64,000 bases of DNA from Streptococcus mitis (GCA_018364455.1 JAGZLW010000004.1:1-64000); one strand, 5' to 3'; numbered from the stretch's first letter, positions 22,484 through 32,716 are shown. Numbers and translations: made by a program. Notes: generated by a model from the letters alone, not told the origin.

Positions 22484-24022
22484 TTACATTTTATTTTGAT
22501 AAGTTTTACGGTAATCTCCAGGAGAAAGTCCAGTCCTTTGTTTAAAAATTTTAGTAAAGTAAGAATAATTATCATACCCTACTTGACAAGATACCTGTGA
22601 TATCGAGATATTTGTTTGGGATAGGAGAGATTTAGCAGCATTAATGCGCCTATCCGTTATATATTTAACAAGAGTTTCTCCAGTTTCTTTTTTAAAAATT
22701 CTAGCTAAATGATCTGCACTGAGATAAACCATATCTGCTAATATAGAACGATTTATATCTTCATAGTAGTGATGATCTATGTATTCGACGATGCGTTGAA
22801 TACTATTTTTCTGGTTTTCAATGTTTGTTGCAAATTTCTTAGCATGTGACCAGTAATAATCAAAGTAATCCTGAAATGATTCAATTGAATGAAAGCGTCG
22901 TTGGAATAAGAAATCATGAGTGCTATTTTGGAATAATTTATGTGCCGAGATTCCATTTTGATCTAGATATATTCCTATTTGTTGAGTCCAATCTAGTAAA
23001 ATTTGTTGTAGTGTGAAAGTAGGGATTTGAGAATTATAAGCAAGTGAATTAATTTTTTCTCTTAATTCATATTCGCTTAAGCTATCTAAAAACGTAATTG
23101 AAAGAGTTTCTGTTTTGAAAGAAGTTGGAAAACTATGTGGAACACATGTAATAGTATTCCAATAAGAAACATACTGTTCATTATAAGTGTAGAGTTCTTT
23201 GGTATGAAATAAAATATCGGATATTTTATGGCAACTCTTATATATAATGTTTGAGTATTTGCTAAAGTTATTAGAAATTTGAGAATGAATCTCATATGCC
23301 AATTTGTCACTACGTTTGGACGAGTCTACTCTAAAGAGACAAACATATTGATCAACCTGGCTTTCCATTTTGAATAGACTTATCAGATTATAAGAAGGTT
23401 GTGAAATTCTTTGAAGTTCTCTTTTTAGTTGAGAAGTCCATGATGGAGTTTCTGCAGAATAATCTTCTTCATTAAGATTGATTGTTAAAACTGCAAGAAA
23501 AAAATACTGGTGTTTTTGAAGAATAAAATCTTGTTTGCTTGCTATATTTTCTAGCTCATCAATGCGAGAAATTTGAGGTTTTCTAAGGTAATCATACCAG
23601 AAGTTATCTTCTATTTGTAAAAGTGCATCATTTTTTCCGTTTAAGTTATGATTCTCAATTTTACTAATGGCTTTTTGAATAATAAATTCTAATTTTTCAA
23701 AGTTAATGGGTTTTAGATAGTATTCGAAGCTTTGCAATTCAATTGCTTTTTGAGCATAGTTGAAGTCGGCGTAATTGGTTAAAAAAATTGTTTTTATATC
23801 ATATTTTTCATTTCTAATCCAAGATAAGAGTTCGAGGCCGCTGCCTTGAGGCATTTCTATATCGCTTATCATGAGATCAATAGGATGCTCTCTAATAATA
23901 TTTTGAGCTTGAGTGAGGCTATAGGCAACATAAACAATGTCAATGTGTAGTTTATCCCAATTTATTTTCTCTCGTAAAGCCTCAATGATAAAGCGATCGT
24001 CATCAACTAATAAAATGTTCAT
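22484..24022 (-). CDS. YesN-like response regulator (AraC-type output)
   Basis: A 512-residue response regulator. It has an N-terminal receiver domain with the acidic pocket VDDD (6-9), phosphoacceptor Asp54 in MISDIEMP and the lysine in YYLKPI. A long central linker follows, then a C-terminal AraC/XylS double helix-turn-helix (from about 405, with LADMVYLSADHLARIFKKET and ISQVSCQVGYDNYSYFTKIF). It pairs with the histidine kinase encoded just upstream, which it overlaps by 20 bases. It is divergent from the ABC importer genes and most likely activates them in response to a glycan. This layout resembles the TCS07-type regulators of pneumococcal N-glycan uptake. Confidence 0.93.
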   Translation of the reverse strand: MNILLVDDDRFIIEALREKINWDKLHIDIVYVAYSLTQAQNIIREHPIDLMISDIEMPQGSGLELLSWIRNEKYDIKTIFLTNYADFNYAQKAIELQSFEYYLKPINFEKLEFIIQKAISKIENHNLNGKNDALLQIEDNFWYDYLRKPQISRIDELENIASKQDFILQKHQYFFLAVLTINLNEEDYSAETPSWTSQLKRELQRISQPSYNLISLFKMESQVDQYVCLFRVDSSKRSDKLAYEIHSQISNNFSKYSNIIYKSCHKISDILFHTKELYTYNEQYVSYWNTITCVPHSFPTSFKTETLSITFLDSLSEYELREKINSLAYNSQIPTFTLQQILLDWTQQIGIYLDQNGISAHKLFQNSTHDFLFQRRFHSIESFQDYFDYYWSHAKKFATNIENQKNSIQRIVEYIDHHYYEDINRSILADMVYLSADHLARIFKKETGETLVKYITDRRINAAKSLLSQTNISISQVSCQVGYDNYSYFTKIFKQRTGLSPGDYRKTYQNKM

Positions 24023-25673
24023 TATAACCTCCGTCTATAATCTTGTATGGAATGAGTAAAAGAATTTTAGCTCCACCTTCTTCATTATTTTCAAATGTAA
24101 TAGTATAGTCGTTGGGATAGAGAAGATTTAAACGTTCGATGGTGTTTGTTATCCCGATATGATGTCCATCTTCTGTTATTAGAGACTGTTTCTGATTTAG
24201 TTTTGATAAAATTTCTTCAGAGAAACCTGGACCATTATCTTCGATACAAATCTGAATATAATCTGAGTCCTCAGTTTTTACTTTTTTTATTGATAGTAAA
24301 ATTGTAAATAAATCTTGAAATGAAAAACCGTGTTTTATTGTGTTTTCAATAAACGTTTGTAACAGTAATGATGGAACAAGAGTATTTTGTAAATCAGAAT
24401 TGTAGTCTAGTGAAAAGTAGATACTATTTCCATATCGAATTCGTTGTATTTCTAAATAATCTTTAATATGCTGAACTTCATCTTTAAGTTCTGAAAAATC
24501 TTGATTAGCCATAAATAAATGACGGAGATAATTTGAAGTTAGGATAGTTAATTCTTCAATTTCCTTGTAGTTTTTTGTTTGAAGCATACTATGAATCATT
24601 GATAACATATTCAAGTAGAAATGTGGACGGATTTGGTTCTTAAGATAATTAAGTTCGATCTTCTTAAGTTCTAGTTGTGAATGGTATTCCCGTATTTTTA
24701 ATTCTTGCATGTCAAATATCACTTTATTAAGTTTATCATTTGCCTTGTCAATTTCTAGTATACCTTCAGATATAAAAAATTCAGAAGGGGGGATGGAGTC
24801 CCCAAGTTGAGAGAGTCGCTCAGTGAGTCTTGTTATCGGTTTAATCATCCACTGACGAATATACAGGATAATGATGATTGATAAAATGGTGATAATAATA
24901 GGAACGGCTGACAAAAATACTTCTAAGAGTGTGATATTTCTAAAGACTTCGGCATAATCGACTAAAACATAAATATCGAAAGGTAAATGCGTTTTTTCAT
25001 TTTGAGCATGAATTAGGTAATTAGAGGACGGTATATTGTTAGGCTCTTTTAGGGAGAGTTTACCATTATTACCAATATTAAGTTTATTGAGAGGTTTTAG
25101 GATATCTTCTGAGGATATGACGGCATAAATGATTTTTCCTTCGTAATGGACAGATTTAACTAAGTATTCGCTGTTTTTAGTAGTTACATTTTTCCATTTA
25201 CGGTCACTTATATCACTACGCAATGATTTTAGATTTGATTTTAACAGTAGATAATCTTCATATGGAATATAAAGATTGGAGACATTTATAAAATGATCAG
25301 TACTATCGGTTTCTAATAAGAATGTCATATGAGTTTCATTTTGATATTCAAACTCTGCAAAGCTAGTTTGAACTTTTTTGAGATCTTCTTGATAGTCAAG
25401 AAACGTTTGTACATGATTTAATTTCTCTAAAGATTCATTATGCGTTATTGTTGAGTACATAAAGCGTTCTACAGAATGCAATTTCTCATTAACAGAGTCA
25501 GCATAAATTTCAATTGAACTACGTAGGTGTACTATATTTTGGTTTTTAATAAAATTTCTGGTTATGTTACTCATAGCAATATTGATTAAAATATTTATCA
25601 ATAGTAGTACAAGTAGGAGTTTAAAGAAAAAATGAATAGAATGTTTTTTTGATAAGTCGTGATTTAATTTCAT
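24003..25673 (-). CDS. YesM-like sensor histidine kinase
   Basis: A 556-residue membrane kinase: first transmembrane helix about 15-33, extracellular sensor region about 35-235, second helix about 240-265, HAMP-like linker, then a His_kinase domain with the phosphohistidine in NQIRPHFYLNMLSMI. The HATPase domain has NTIKHGF and EDNGPGFSEE. The large outside domain probably senses the sugar or its binding protein. AGGAGACTAG precedes the start. It is the first gene of the leftward pair with the YesN-like regulator. Confidence 0.93.
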   Translation of the reverse strand: MKLNHDLSKKHSIHFFFKLLLVLLLINILINIAMSNITRNFIKNQNIVHLRSSIEIYADSVNEKLHSVERFMYSTITHNESLEKLNHVQTFLDYQEDLKKVQTSFAEFEYQNETHMTFLLETDSTDHFINVSNLYIPYEDYLLLKSNLKSLRSDISDRKWKNVTTKNSEYLVKSVHYEGKIIYAVISSEDILKPLNKLNIGNNGKLSLKEPNNIPSSNYLIHAQNEKTHLPFDIYVLVDYAEVFRNITLLEVFLSAVPIIITILSIIIILYIRQWMIKPITRLTERLSQLGDSIPPSEFFISEGILEIDKANDKLNKVIFDMQELKIREYHSQLELKKIELNYLKNQIRPHFYLNMLSMIHSMLQTKNYKEIEELTILTSNYLRHLFMANQDFSELKDEVQHIKDYLEIQRIRYGNSIYFSLDYNSDLQNTLVPSLLLQTFIENTIKHGFSFQDLFTILLSIKKVKTEDSDYIQICIEDNGPGFSEEILSKLNQKQSLITEDGHHIGITNTIERLNLLYPNDYTITFENNEEGGAKILLLIPYKIIDGGYNEHFIS

Positions 25674-25875
25674 ATACTAGTCTCCTATTAAAATTATAGC
25701 ACTTTGAAAATATGATATCATGTAACAAAACAGATATGTTTTATGAAGATGTCGGAAAAGTAATAGTTCTTAAAATTAAAAAACTGAAAAATTGATGAAC
25801 CTAGTCCAAAAAGTTATATTCAGGGAATTCTTTATGGTGTAAAATAATCGTAGAAAGTCAGATAGGAGGAAAAAA

Positions 25876-26793
25876 ATGAAAGTAGCATCTCAACTTCATA
25901 AAATAAAATTAAAGCATAGTATTCCGTTATACATATTACTTTTTCCTTCAATATTGCTATTAATTTTATTTTCCTATATTCCCATGTTGGGATTAATTAT
26001 TGCATTTAAAGACTACTCACCAGCCAATGGTATTTTTGCTAGTCAGTGGGTAGGATTTAAGTACTTTACTCAATTTTTCTCATCATTCCAATTCGGGACA
26101 ACTATGTTCAATACATTAAAAATTTCACTTTATAGTATTGTAGTAGGATTCCCCTTGCCTATTATACTAGCTATCATTAGTAATCAGTTAAGAGTTGGGA
26201 AATTTAGAAAAATATTTCAAGTAACAACTTACTTACCCCATTTTATCTCTACAATGGTTATGTGTGGGATGATTATCTTATTTTTATCTCCTACTAGCGG
26301 TTTGTTAGCGAATGTATTTAAGTCTGTTGGAATTACTATTCCAGATTTTTTATCAAAACCTACTAATTTTGCAGGTGTTTATGTTTGGAGTGATGTATGG
26401 CAACATATTGGTTGGGATAGTATTATTTATCTAGCAGCCCTTTCTGCAATTGATCCTACATATTATGAAGCTGCAACTATGGATGGTGCCTCTAGGTTAC
26501 AAAAAATTCGGCATATAGAATTACCATTACTTTTGCCGACTGCTATGATTTTACTAATATTAAGAGCAGGTAGTTTATTAAGTGTAGGGTTTGAGAAAGT
26601 GTTACTATTACAGAATCCTCTTAATTTAGCAGGAAGTGAGATAATTTCGACCTATGTTTATAAAGTTGGTATGGTGAACTTTCAGTATAGTTATTCGACA
26701 GCTATAGGGTTATTTAACACGGTAGTCAATCTAATAATTTTGTTATCTGTTAACTGGTTCTCAAAAAGATATACTAGAACGGGTCTTTTTTAA
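25876..26793 (+). CDS. ABC sugar importer permease 1 (LplB/YtcP type)
   Basis: A 305-residue integral membrane protein with six predicted helices. The EAA loop that contacts the ATPase is EAATMDGASRLQKIRHIELP (about 196-215). It belongs to the CUT1 complex-carbohydrate importers whose partners include YesMN regulators. No ATPase gene lies in the operon, as is usual for streptococcal CUT1 systems that share MsmK. It starts after AGGAGGAAAAAA and is followed by the second permease gene after 17 bases. It is homologous in layout to the pneumococcal N-glycan transporter genes. Confidence 0.92.
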   Translation: MKVASQLHKIKLKHSIPLYILLFPSILLLILFSYIPMLGLIIAFKDYSPANGIFASQWVGFKYFTQFFSSFQFGTTMFNTLKISLYSIVVGFPLPIILAIISNQLRVGKFRKIFQVTTYLPHFISTMVMCGMIILFLSPTSGLLANVFKSVGITIPDFLSKPTNFAGVYVWSDVWQHIGWDSIIYLAALSAIDPTYYEAATMDGASRLQKIRHIELPLLLPTAMILLILRAGSLLSVGFEKVLLLQNPLNLAGSEIISTYVYKVGMVNFQYSYSTAIGLFNTVVNLIILLSVNWFSKRYTRTGLF

Positions 26794-26810
26794 AGGAAGG
26801 AGTGCTTAAA

Positions 26811-27707
26811 GTGAGATGGTTTCATAAATCAAGAAAAACAAACTCTGAATTATTATTTGATATAGTTACCTATGGTTTAGCAATTTTCCTTATCCTGTTA
26901 ATTGTTTATCCGTTATGGTTTGTAGTGATTGCATCTTTTAGCAATCCTTCAGATGTTGCAAATGGGAAGGTATGGTTTATTCCTAGAGAATGGAAATTAG
27001 ATGGATATTTACGTCTTATTCAACAACCTTTATTTTTGCGTAGCTATCTAAATACCATTTTATATACTGTTGTTGGTACCTTAGTTGCTTTAGTAGTCAA
27101 TATTCCAGCTGGTTATGCTTTATCTAGAAAAGAATTAGTTGGTAGAAAATGGATGAGTATTCTATACATAATCCCTATGTTCGTATCAGGTGGCTTGATT
27201 CCTACCTACTTAACAGTAAAGAATGTTGGCCTAATTGATACATTTTGGGTAATGGTAATACCTTTTGCGGTTTCATCATACAATATTATTGTTGCTAGAA
27301 CTTTCTTTAATAATAGTATTCCAGACGGGATGTGGGAGGCTGCGCAAATTGATGGATGTGGTACAATTCGTTATTTTATTAAGATAGTCGTTCCTTTATC
27401 AAAAGCTATTATAGCAGTTATTGGACTTTGGACTGCAGTTGGTATTTGGAATTCGTGGTTTAATGCTTTAATTTATTTAACGAATGAAAATTTACAACCA
27501 TTGCAATTAATTTTACGACGTTTACTAATTAGTAATCAAATGTTACAATCGCAAGCAACAGGAGAAGTGGCATCAGATCTTCGTATCAAAGCTGATATGA
27601 TGAAATATGCAGCAATTGTTATTTCAACCGCTCCGATAATGTTGCTATATCCCTTTGTTCAAAAATATTTTAATCAAGGCGTAATGATTGGCGCGTTGAA
27701 AGAATAG
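26811..27707 (+). CDS. ABC sugar importer permease 2 (LplC type)
   Basis: A 298-residue permease with six helices. I place the start at GTG 26811 (MRWFHKSRKT), 8-10 bases after AAGGAAGGAG; a GTG three codons earlier overlaps that RBS. The EAA loop is EAAQIDGCGTIRYFIKIVVP in the second half, and the protein ends with the MIGALKE motif typical of this subfamily. It forms the heterodimeric channel with the preceding permease. Confidence 0.91.
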   Translation: MRWFHKSRKTNSELLFDIVTYGLAIFLILLIVYPLWFVVIASFSNPSDVANGKVWFIPREWKLDGYLRLIQQPLFLRSYLNTILYTVVGTLVALVVNIPAGYALSRKELVGRKWMSILYIIPMFVSGGLIPTYLTVKNVGLIDTFWVMVIPFAVSSYNIIVARTFFNNSIPDGMWEAAQIDGCGTIRYFIKIVVPLSKAIIAVIGLWTAVGIWNSWFNALIYLTNENLQPLQLILRRLLISNQMLQSQATGEVASDLRIKADMMKYAAIVISTAPIMLLYPFVQKYFNQGVMIGALKE

Positions 27708-27716
27708 GAGAAAAAC

Positions 27717-29282
27717 ATGAAAAATAAATCATTTACATATTTGTTCTTAGGAACAGTTACACTTGCTGGCTTAACAGCCTGTGCAAATTCTAATAATGCG
27801 AATAAGGACGATAAGTCTGGAGAAGATTCTTATAAAATCACAACGGTTCGTTGGTCTGACTGGGGGGAAGATTATCATAAAGGTTTTCTAACTGATTCTG
27901 CCAAAGAATCAGGTATCGATGTTAAATGGGACACACTTGTAGCTGCAGATTGGGCAGATAAGAAATCTGTGTTGGTTGCTAGCGGAGATTTACCAGATGC
28001 ATTTTTGGGTTCAAATGCTTTTACAGATTCAGAAATTGCTCAGAACCAATCTCTATTTATCCCGTTGGAAGATTTAATCAAAGAAAATATGCCCAATTTA
28101 ACTAAGGCTATGGAAAAAGAGCCTAAGATTAAAGCTATGATTACTTCACCAGATGGTCATATCTATAGTCTGCCTAAAAAATTACCGATGCGCCCTACGG
28201 TAGCTAATCAGCTATTTATTAATAAAAAGTGGCTGGATAATTTAGGATTAAAGGTTCCAGAAACTTATGATGATTTAGTAAAAGTATTACAAGAATTTAA
28301 GGATAAAGATGCGAACGGAAATGGAGACGCTTCTGATGAAATTCCATTTGGAGCAGGAAACTTTGATCCAACATTCTCATATATTCTTCCGTTCAATAAT
28401 CGTTTAGGGGCAGATAATACATATGAAATGTCTGTAAAGGATGGAAAACCAGTCTACCTTCGTACAGAAGAAAGTTATAAACAAGGGATTGCAGCAATGC
28501 ACGAATCTTATAAAAAAGGTTTGATTGATCCGGAAATCTTTACAGAAGATACCTCTATGAGTGTAGCAAAACGTATGGATAAGGGAGTATCTAGAGTAGG
28601 TGTTTCTAGTGGTTGGACAGCAGATGCAACGTTTGGCTTACATTCAAGTGAATATATTGCTCTACCTGCTTTAAAAGGTATGGATGGTAAACAATATGTC
28701 TTTTCTGATCCAGATCATTACAACTATGGTCGAAATGAAATTTTGATTACAAATAAGAGCAAAAACCCTGCTAAATTATTGAAATGGTTGGATAAATTAT
28801 ATACAGATGAAGCAAGTATTCAGAATTTCTATGGATCATTTGGAATAGCTACTGAAAAGAATGGTGATAAGTTTAAAGTGTTACCTCCTAAAGATGGTAA
28901 ATCAGCTGATGAATGGGCATGGATTAATTCACTTCGAGATTTTGGTCCTAAATACGTAAGCGATGATATCAATAGTCGCGTAGAAATCGATCAAACACAA
29001 GGTGATGGATTGAAATTGAAGATGGACCAAGATTTGAAACAATTTGCGTTGCCAGCTTACCCTAATGTGATTTATTCACAAGAAGAGCTTAACAAATTAT
29101 CATCAATCTATGTGAGTATTGAATCTTATGTCAAACAACAAGCATCTAAATGGGTAGTTGAAGGTGGCATAGAAAAAGAATGGGACTCATACAAAGAAAC
29201 TCTTAAGAATATGGGATTGGACGAATTTATGAAGATTCAACAGGAAGCATATAATCGTTACCAAAAAGAAGTCAAAGAGTAA
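27717..29282 (+). CDS. ABC importer sugar-binding lipoprotein
   Basis: A 521-residue extracellular solute-binding protein with a lipoprotein signal (LAGLTAC, lipidated Cys22), a Lys/Asp/Asn-rich linker and the large two-lobed fold of binding proteins for oligosaccharides. It carries an Asp-rich insert DKDANGNGDASDE, which could bind calcium. It starts after GGAGAAAAAC, 9 bases from the permease stop, and is followed by a terminator. Length and partners resemble the N-glycan-binding NgtS or LipO-type proteins. The exact ligand cannot be read from the sequence. Confidence 0.92.
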   Translation: MKNKSFTYLFLGTVTLAGLTACANSNNANKDDKSGEDSYKITTVRWSDWGEDYHKGFLTDSAKESGIDVKWDTLVAADWADKKSVLVASGDLPDAFLGSNAFTDSEIAQNQSLFIPLEDLIKENMPNLTKAMEKEPKIKAMITSPDGHIYSLPKKLPMRPTVANQLFINKKWLDNLGLKVPETYDDLVKVLQEFKDKDANGNGDASDEIPFGAGNFDPTFSYILPFNNRLGADNTYEMSVKDGKPVYLRTEESYKQGIAAMHESYKKGLIDPEIFTEDTSMSVAKRMDKGVSRVGVSSGWTADATFGLHSSEYIALPALKGMDGKQYVFSDPDHYNYGRNEILITNKSKNPAKLLKWLDKLYTDEASIQNFYGSFGIATEKNGDKFKVLPPKDGKSADEWAWINSLRDFGPKYVSDDINSRVEIDQTQGDGLKLKMDQDLKQFALPAYPNVIYSQEELNKLSSIYVSIESYVKQQASKWVVEGGIEKEWDSYKETLKNMGLDEFMKIQQEAYNRYQKEVKE

Positions 29283-29330
29283 TATTTTATATGAACTCTT
29301 GGTTGTATGAACAAGGGACTAGCTAATTAT

Positions 29331-29375
29331 AGGAAGCGAGACTGATAATATCAAATTATCTCGCTTCCTTTATTC
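29331..29375 (+). terminator. Hairpin after the binding-protein gene
   Basis: AGGAAGCGAGA (29331-29341) pairs perfectly with 29359-29369, then TTTATT. The weak T-run suggests partial termination before the YesL-GH31 genes. Confidence 0.82.
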
Positions 29376-29488
29376 TAATTTTTAAAGAAATTTGAAAATG
29401 TTTTTTTAAATAATTTAGGTAATATTTTTGTGCAACTGACATTCTAAAATATAGAGTTAAGACGATTGATTTTATGGAGATATCTATT

Positions 29489-30133
29489 ATGCAAAAATTA
29501 TTTTCATTAGATGGAAAAGTGGTTAGAATTTTAACTTTTCTTACAGATTTAATTATTTTAAATACTCTATTTATTGTTAGTTGTATTCCAATAGTTACAA
29601 TTGGGGCATCACTAACTTCTCTTACGACAATGTGGTATCGTATTTTAAAAGGTAAAGATACCGATATTACTTATCATTATTTTCGTATCTTTAGACAAAA
29701 TTTTAAACAATCAACTTTTATTTGGTTGTTTATCCTCCTAATAGAATTACTTTTATATGTGAACTATTGTCTTTGGGGCTATTCAAGTTTATTTTCAGAG
29801 TATAGTTTATTGTTAGTGTTGCCCTTTTTATTTGTTATAATACTTTTTATGAGTGTTGTTTATCCCTATATTGGTCTATTTAAAGATAATCTAAAAAATA
29901 GTATTGTAAATAGCGTATTAATTTGTATTTTAAATCCAATGCAAGCTATCATTTTGGTTTTATTTAATATTTCTGTACTGTATATGAGTTTTAGTAGTCC
30001 AGAACGAGTTTTAACAGCTATTTACGTATTTACATTTGGAGGATTTGCTTTTTGTGGATTGATGAATGTAATGGTGACGAATAAAATGTTTGATAAAGTA
30101 AAGAGATTTAATAAAAGGAGGGAAACAAATTGA
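29489..30133 (+). CDS. YesL-like membrane protein (DUF624)
   Basis: A 214-residue membrane protein with about five helices. The start at ATG 29489 (MQKLFSLDGK) follows GGAG; an ATG five codons earlier has no RBS. The pattern of a helical pair, the polar loop MWYRILKGKDTDITYHYFRIFRQNFKQ (two segments) and later helices is that of YesL/DUF624 proteins, which accompany YesMN/CUT1 loci. It may act in transport or its control. Its stop overlaps the TTG start of the GH31 gene. Confidence 0.82.
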   Translation: MQKLFSLDGKVVRILTFLTDLIILNTLFIVSCIPIVTIGASLTSLTTMWYRILKGKDTDITYHYFRIFRQNFKQSTFIWLFILLIELLLYVNYCLWGYSSLFSEYSLLLVLPFLFVIILFMSVVYPYIGLFKDNLKNSIVNSVLICILNPMQAIILVLFNISVLYMSFSSPERVLTAIYVFTFGGFAFCGLMNVMVTNKMFDKVKRFNKRRETN

Positions 30134-32343
30134 AAATTTTTAAGGGAGAGTTTTATCGAATCTCTGTATTAACAGACAAGCTAGTAAGGTTAGAATACTC
30201 TCAAACTGGAAGTTTTGAGGATAGAACGACACAACTTATCTATAATAGAGATTTTGGCCAAGTTTCGTTAGATTATATCGAGACATCAAACGTACTAGAT
30301 ATTATGACGGACTATTTTCATTTGCACTTTAATAAAGGAGAATTTAACGCCGAAAATTTATTTATAGAATTAAAAGGAAATTTTGCCGTATATGGTAGTC
30401 GCTGGTATTTTGGTGAATCTATTGAAACGTTAAAAGGAACAGCTCGGACTCTGGATGAGGCAGATGGAGCCATCCCATTAGAAGATGGAATTATTAGTCG
30501 AAATGGTATAGCCTTATTGGATGATTCTAAAGGATTTATTTGGGATGAGCAGTCTGGTTATATTGAGAGAGAAAATCAAATTGACCTGTATTTCTTTGCC
30601 TATGGGCATGATTATAGAGGAGCAATCAGAGACTTTTACCATTTGACTGGTTCAACACCCTTGTTGCCAAGATATGCTTTAGGTAATTGGTGGAGTAGGT
30701 ATTGGCCTTATACGTCGGATGAATACTTGGATTTAATAGACAGATTTGAAACAGAGAAAATTCCATTATCTATCGGTGTTTTAGATATGGATTGGCATAT
30801 CACTGAAATTCCAGCCCGTTTTGGAAGTGGGTGGACAGGATATAGTTGGAATAGAAACTTAATACCTAATCCAGAACAGTTATTGCAACAACTTCATGAT
30901 AGAAAGTTAAAACTCTCCTTAAATGTCCATCCTGCTGATGGTATACGGGCTTATGAAGAAGCTTATCCTCAAGTCGCAAAACGATTAGGGTTAAATGTAG
31001 AATTAGAGGAACCTGCTATTTTTGATTTTTTTAATCCATCTTTTAGAGAATCCTACTTTAAAGATGTTCATTATGAGCTAGAAAAGCAGGGAGTAGATTT
31101 TTGGTGGATTGACTGGCAACAGGGGACTCAAGGCATGTTGGATCCACTGTGGCTTTTAAACCATTATCATTATCAGGATAGTTGTAAAAATGCAGAAGGT
31201 GGCTTGATTTTATCAAGATATGCAGGTCCTGGTAGTCATCGCTACCCTGTTGGTTTTTCAGGGGATACTATTATTAGTTGGAATTCCTTAAGATTTCAAC
31301 CTTATTTTACAGCGACAGCATCTAATATCGGTTATAGTTGGTGGAGCCATGATATCGGTGGACACATGCAGGGAGATTATGACGAAGAGCTACAAACCAG
31401 ATGGCTACAGTTTGGCGTTTTTAGTCCGATTACTCGTTTACATAGTTCTAGAAGTCCCTTTAATAGTAAAGAACCTTGGTTTTTTTCAGAAACAACATCT
31501 GAGATTATGAAGAAATACCTTCGTTTGAGACATCAGATGATTCCATATCTATATACCATGAATGTAAAGACACATGAAGAAGGTTCCCCATTAATTAGTC
31601 CAATGTATTATTTCTACCCAGAGAATGATGAGAGCTATAATGTTCCAAATCAATACTTTTTTGGAACAGAACTGATGGTGGCTCCCATTGTAGAAAAGAT
31701 GGATTTGGCATTCCAATCTGCAAAAGTGGATGTATGGTTTCCTGAAGGTGAATGGTATGACTTCTTTTCAGAGAAAAAATATACAGGTGGTGTGAAGTTG
31801 AGTGTTTATAGAGACATTTCGACTATACCTGTGTTTGCAAAAAGTGGTGCAATCATTCCCTTGGTTGGTTCTGAGATAGATATGGGTGTTGATTTACCTG
31901 AAGTTGTAGATTGGTATGTATTCCCAGGAAAACAACATTCTTTTGAAATGATTGAAGATCAAAATGGTCAAAGATATAAAACAAGATTATCAATCGACTG
32001 GGAAATGGGAATGGTAGAGTTAGCATTACAAGGAGATTCTAGTATCCTTCCAAGCAATAGAATTCATAGAATTCATTTTAAAGGAACGAATGTGTCTATC
32101 ATTGAATTGCCAAATAAGAATACTACAGCTAGATTTGAATGTAAAGATAATAAAACAACATCCCTAAATGACGAAGTTTTTAGACTACTAAAGACGGCTT
32201 CTCTTCCATATGAATTAAAAGATAGATTGTTAAATGAATTCATCAATGCTAAAAATTCTCATGAGTTAATGAATATCTTGCATCATCAGGATAAGGAATT
32301 GAGAGGCCGTTTGTTGGAAATAATATTTACTAGCCAAAACTAA
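30130..32343 (+). CDS. GH31 family alpha-glycosidase
   Basis: A 737-residue enzyme. The TTG start at 30130 follows AAAAGGAGGG and overlaps the previous stop (TTGA). An N-terminal beta-domain precedes a (beta/alpha)8 barrel with the GH31 signatures: LDMDWH near 216, the nucleophile Asp328 in FWWIDWQQG, and the acid/base Asp379 in SGDT. A beta-sandwich and a helical C-terminus follow. No signal peptide is present, so it acts in the cytoplasm on sugars brought in by the importer, for example alpha-glucosides or the glucose cap of high-mannose glycans. The substrate is inferred. It ends the operon. Confidence 0.92.
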   Translation: MKIFKGEFYRISVLTDKLVRLEYSQTGSFEDRTTQLIYNRDFGQVSLDYIETSNVLDIMTDYFHLHFNKGEFNAENLFIELKGNFAVYGSRWYFGESIETLKGTARTLDEADGAIPLEDGIISRNGIALLDDSKGFIWDEQSGYIERENQIDLYFFAYGHDYRGAIRDFYHLTGSTPLLPRYALGNWWSRYWPYTSDEYLDLIDRFETEKIPLSIGVLDMDWHITEIPARFGSGWTGYSWNRNLIPNPEQLLQQLHDRKLKLSLNVHPADGIRAYEEAYPQVAKRLGLNVELEEPAIFDFFNPSFRESYFKDVHYELEKQGVDFWWIDWQQGTQGMLDPLWLLNHYHYQDSCKNAEGGLILSRYAGPGSHRYPVGFSGDTIISWNSLRFQPYFTATASNIGYSWWSHDIGGHMQGDYDEELQTRWLQFGVFSPITRLHSSRSPFNSKEPWFFSETTSEIMKKYLRLRHQMIPYLYTMNVKTHEEGSPLISPMYYFYPENDESYNVPNQYFFGTELMVAPIVEKMDLAFQSAKVDVWFPEGEWYDFFSEKKYTGGVKLSVYRDISTIPVFAKSGAIIPLVGSEIDMGVDLPEVVDWYVFPGKQHSFEMIEDQNGQRYKTRLSIDWEMGMVELALQGDSSILPSNRIHRIHFKGTNVSIIELPNKNTTARFECKDNKTTSLNDEVFRLLKTASLPYELKDRLLNEFINAKNSHELMNILHHQDKELRGRLLEIIFTSQN

Positions 32344-32543
32344 TTGAGACATTTCGTACACAATTTCTATTATTTAATGTGTAACAGTTTTACATCTCTA
32401 TGCTTATTGGCTTGTATTTTAGTAATTGCAAGTTTGGCATAGGGATGTTTTTGTTTACTGAAGAGGAAAGGATAAGTATGTTTCAAGTTTTGAAACATTT
32501 TTAAACGAAACAAGAGCAAATTTTTAAAGGTGATTTTTCAAAG

Positions 32544-32576
32544 TAACTTCCACTTGCCTGACCGAAGTGGAAGTTA
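32544..32576 (+). promoter_or_regulatory. Perfect 12-bp hairpin upstream of the peptide transporter
   Basis: TAACTTCCACTT (32544-32555) pairs with 32565-32576 across a 9-base loop. No T-run follows, so it is not a simple terminator. The rest of the 370-base gap 32344-32716 contains no gene. Confidence 0.6.
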
Positions 32577-32656
32577 GTCTGAAACGGATTTTTATGGCGG
32601 AATTAAGTATGAGACGTGTGATTTTTTCAGAAAATTTTCTAAAAAAACAGGATTTG

Positions 32657-32685
32657 TTTGACATTTATTTGAAAATTCTGTAAAA
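32657..32685 (+). promoter_or_regulatory. Promoter of the POT transporter gene
   Basis: TTGACA (32657-32662), 17-base spacer, TAAAAT (32680-32685). CAAGGAGA precedes the ATG at 32717. Confidence 0.85.
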
Positions 32686-32716
32686 TGAATTATTATATCG
32701 TTCAAGGAGAATATAT

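Noticed and set aside
22484..25673. Naming the two-component genes as TCS07 of pneumococcus
   Set aside because: Layout and domain types fit, but I cannot align them, so no gene symbols are given.
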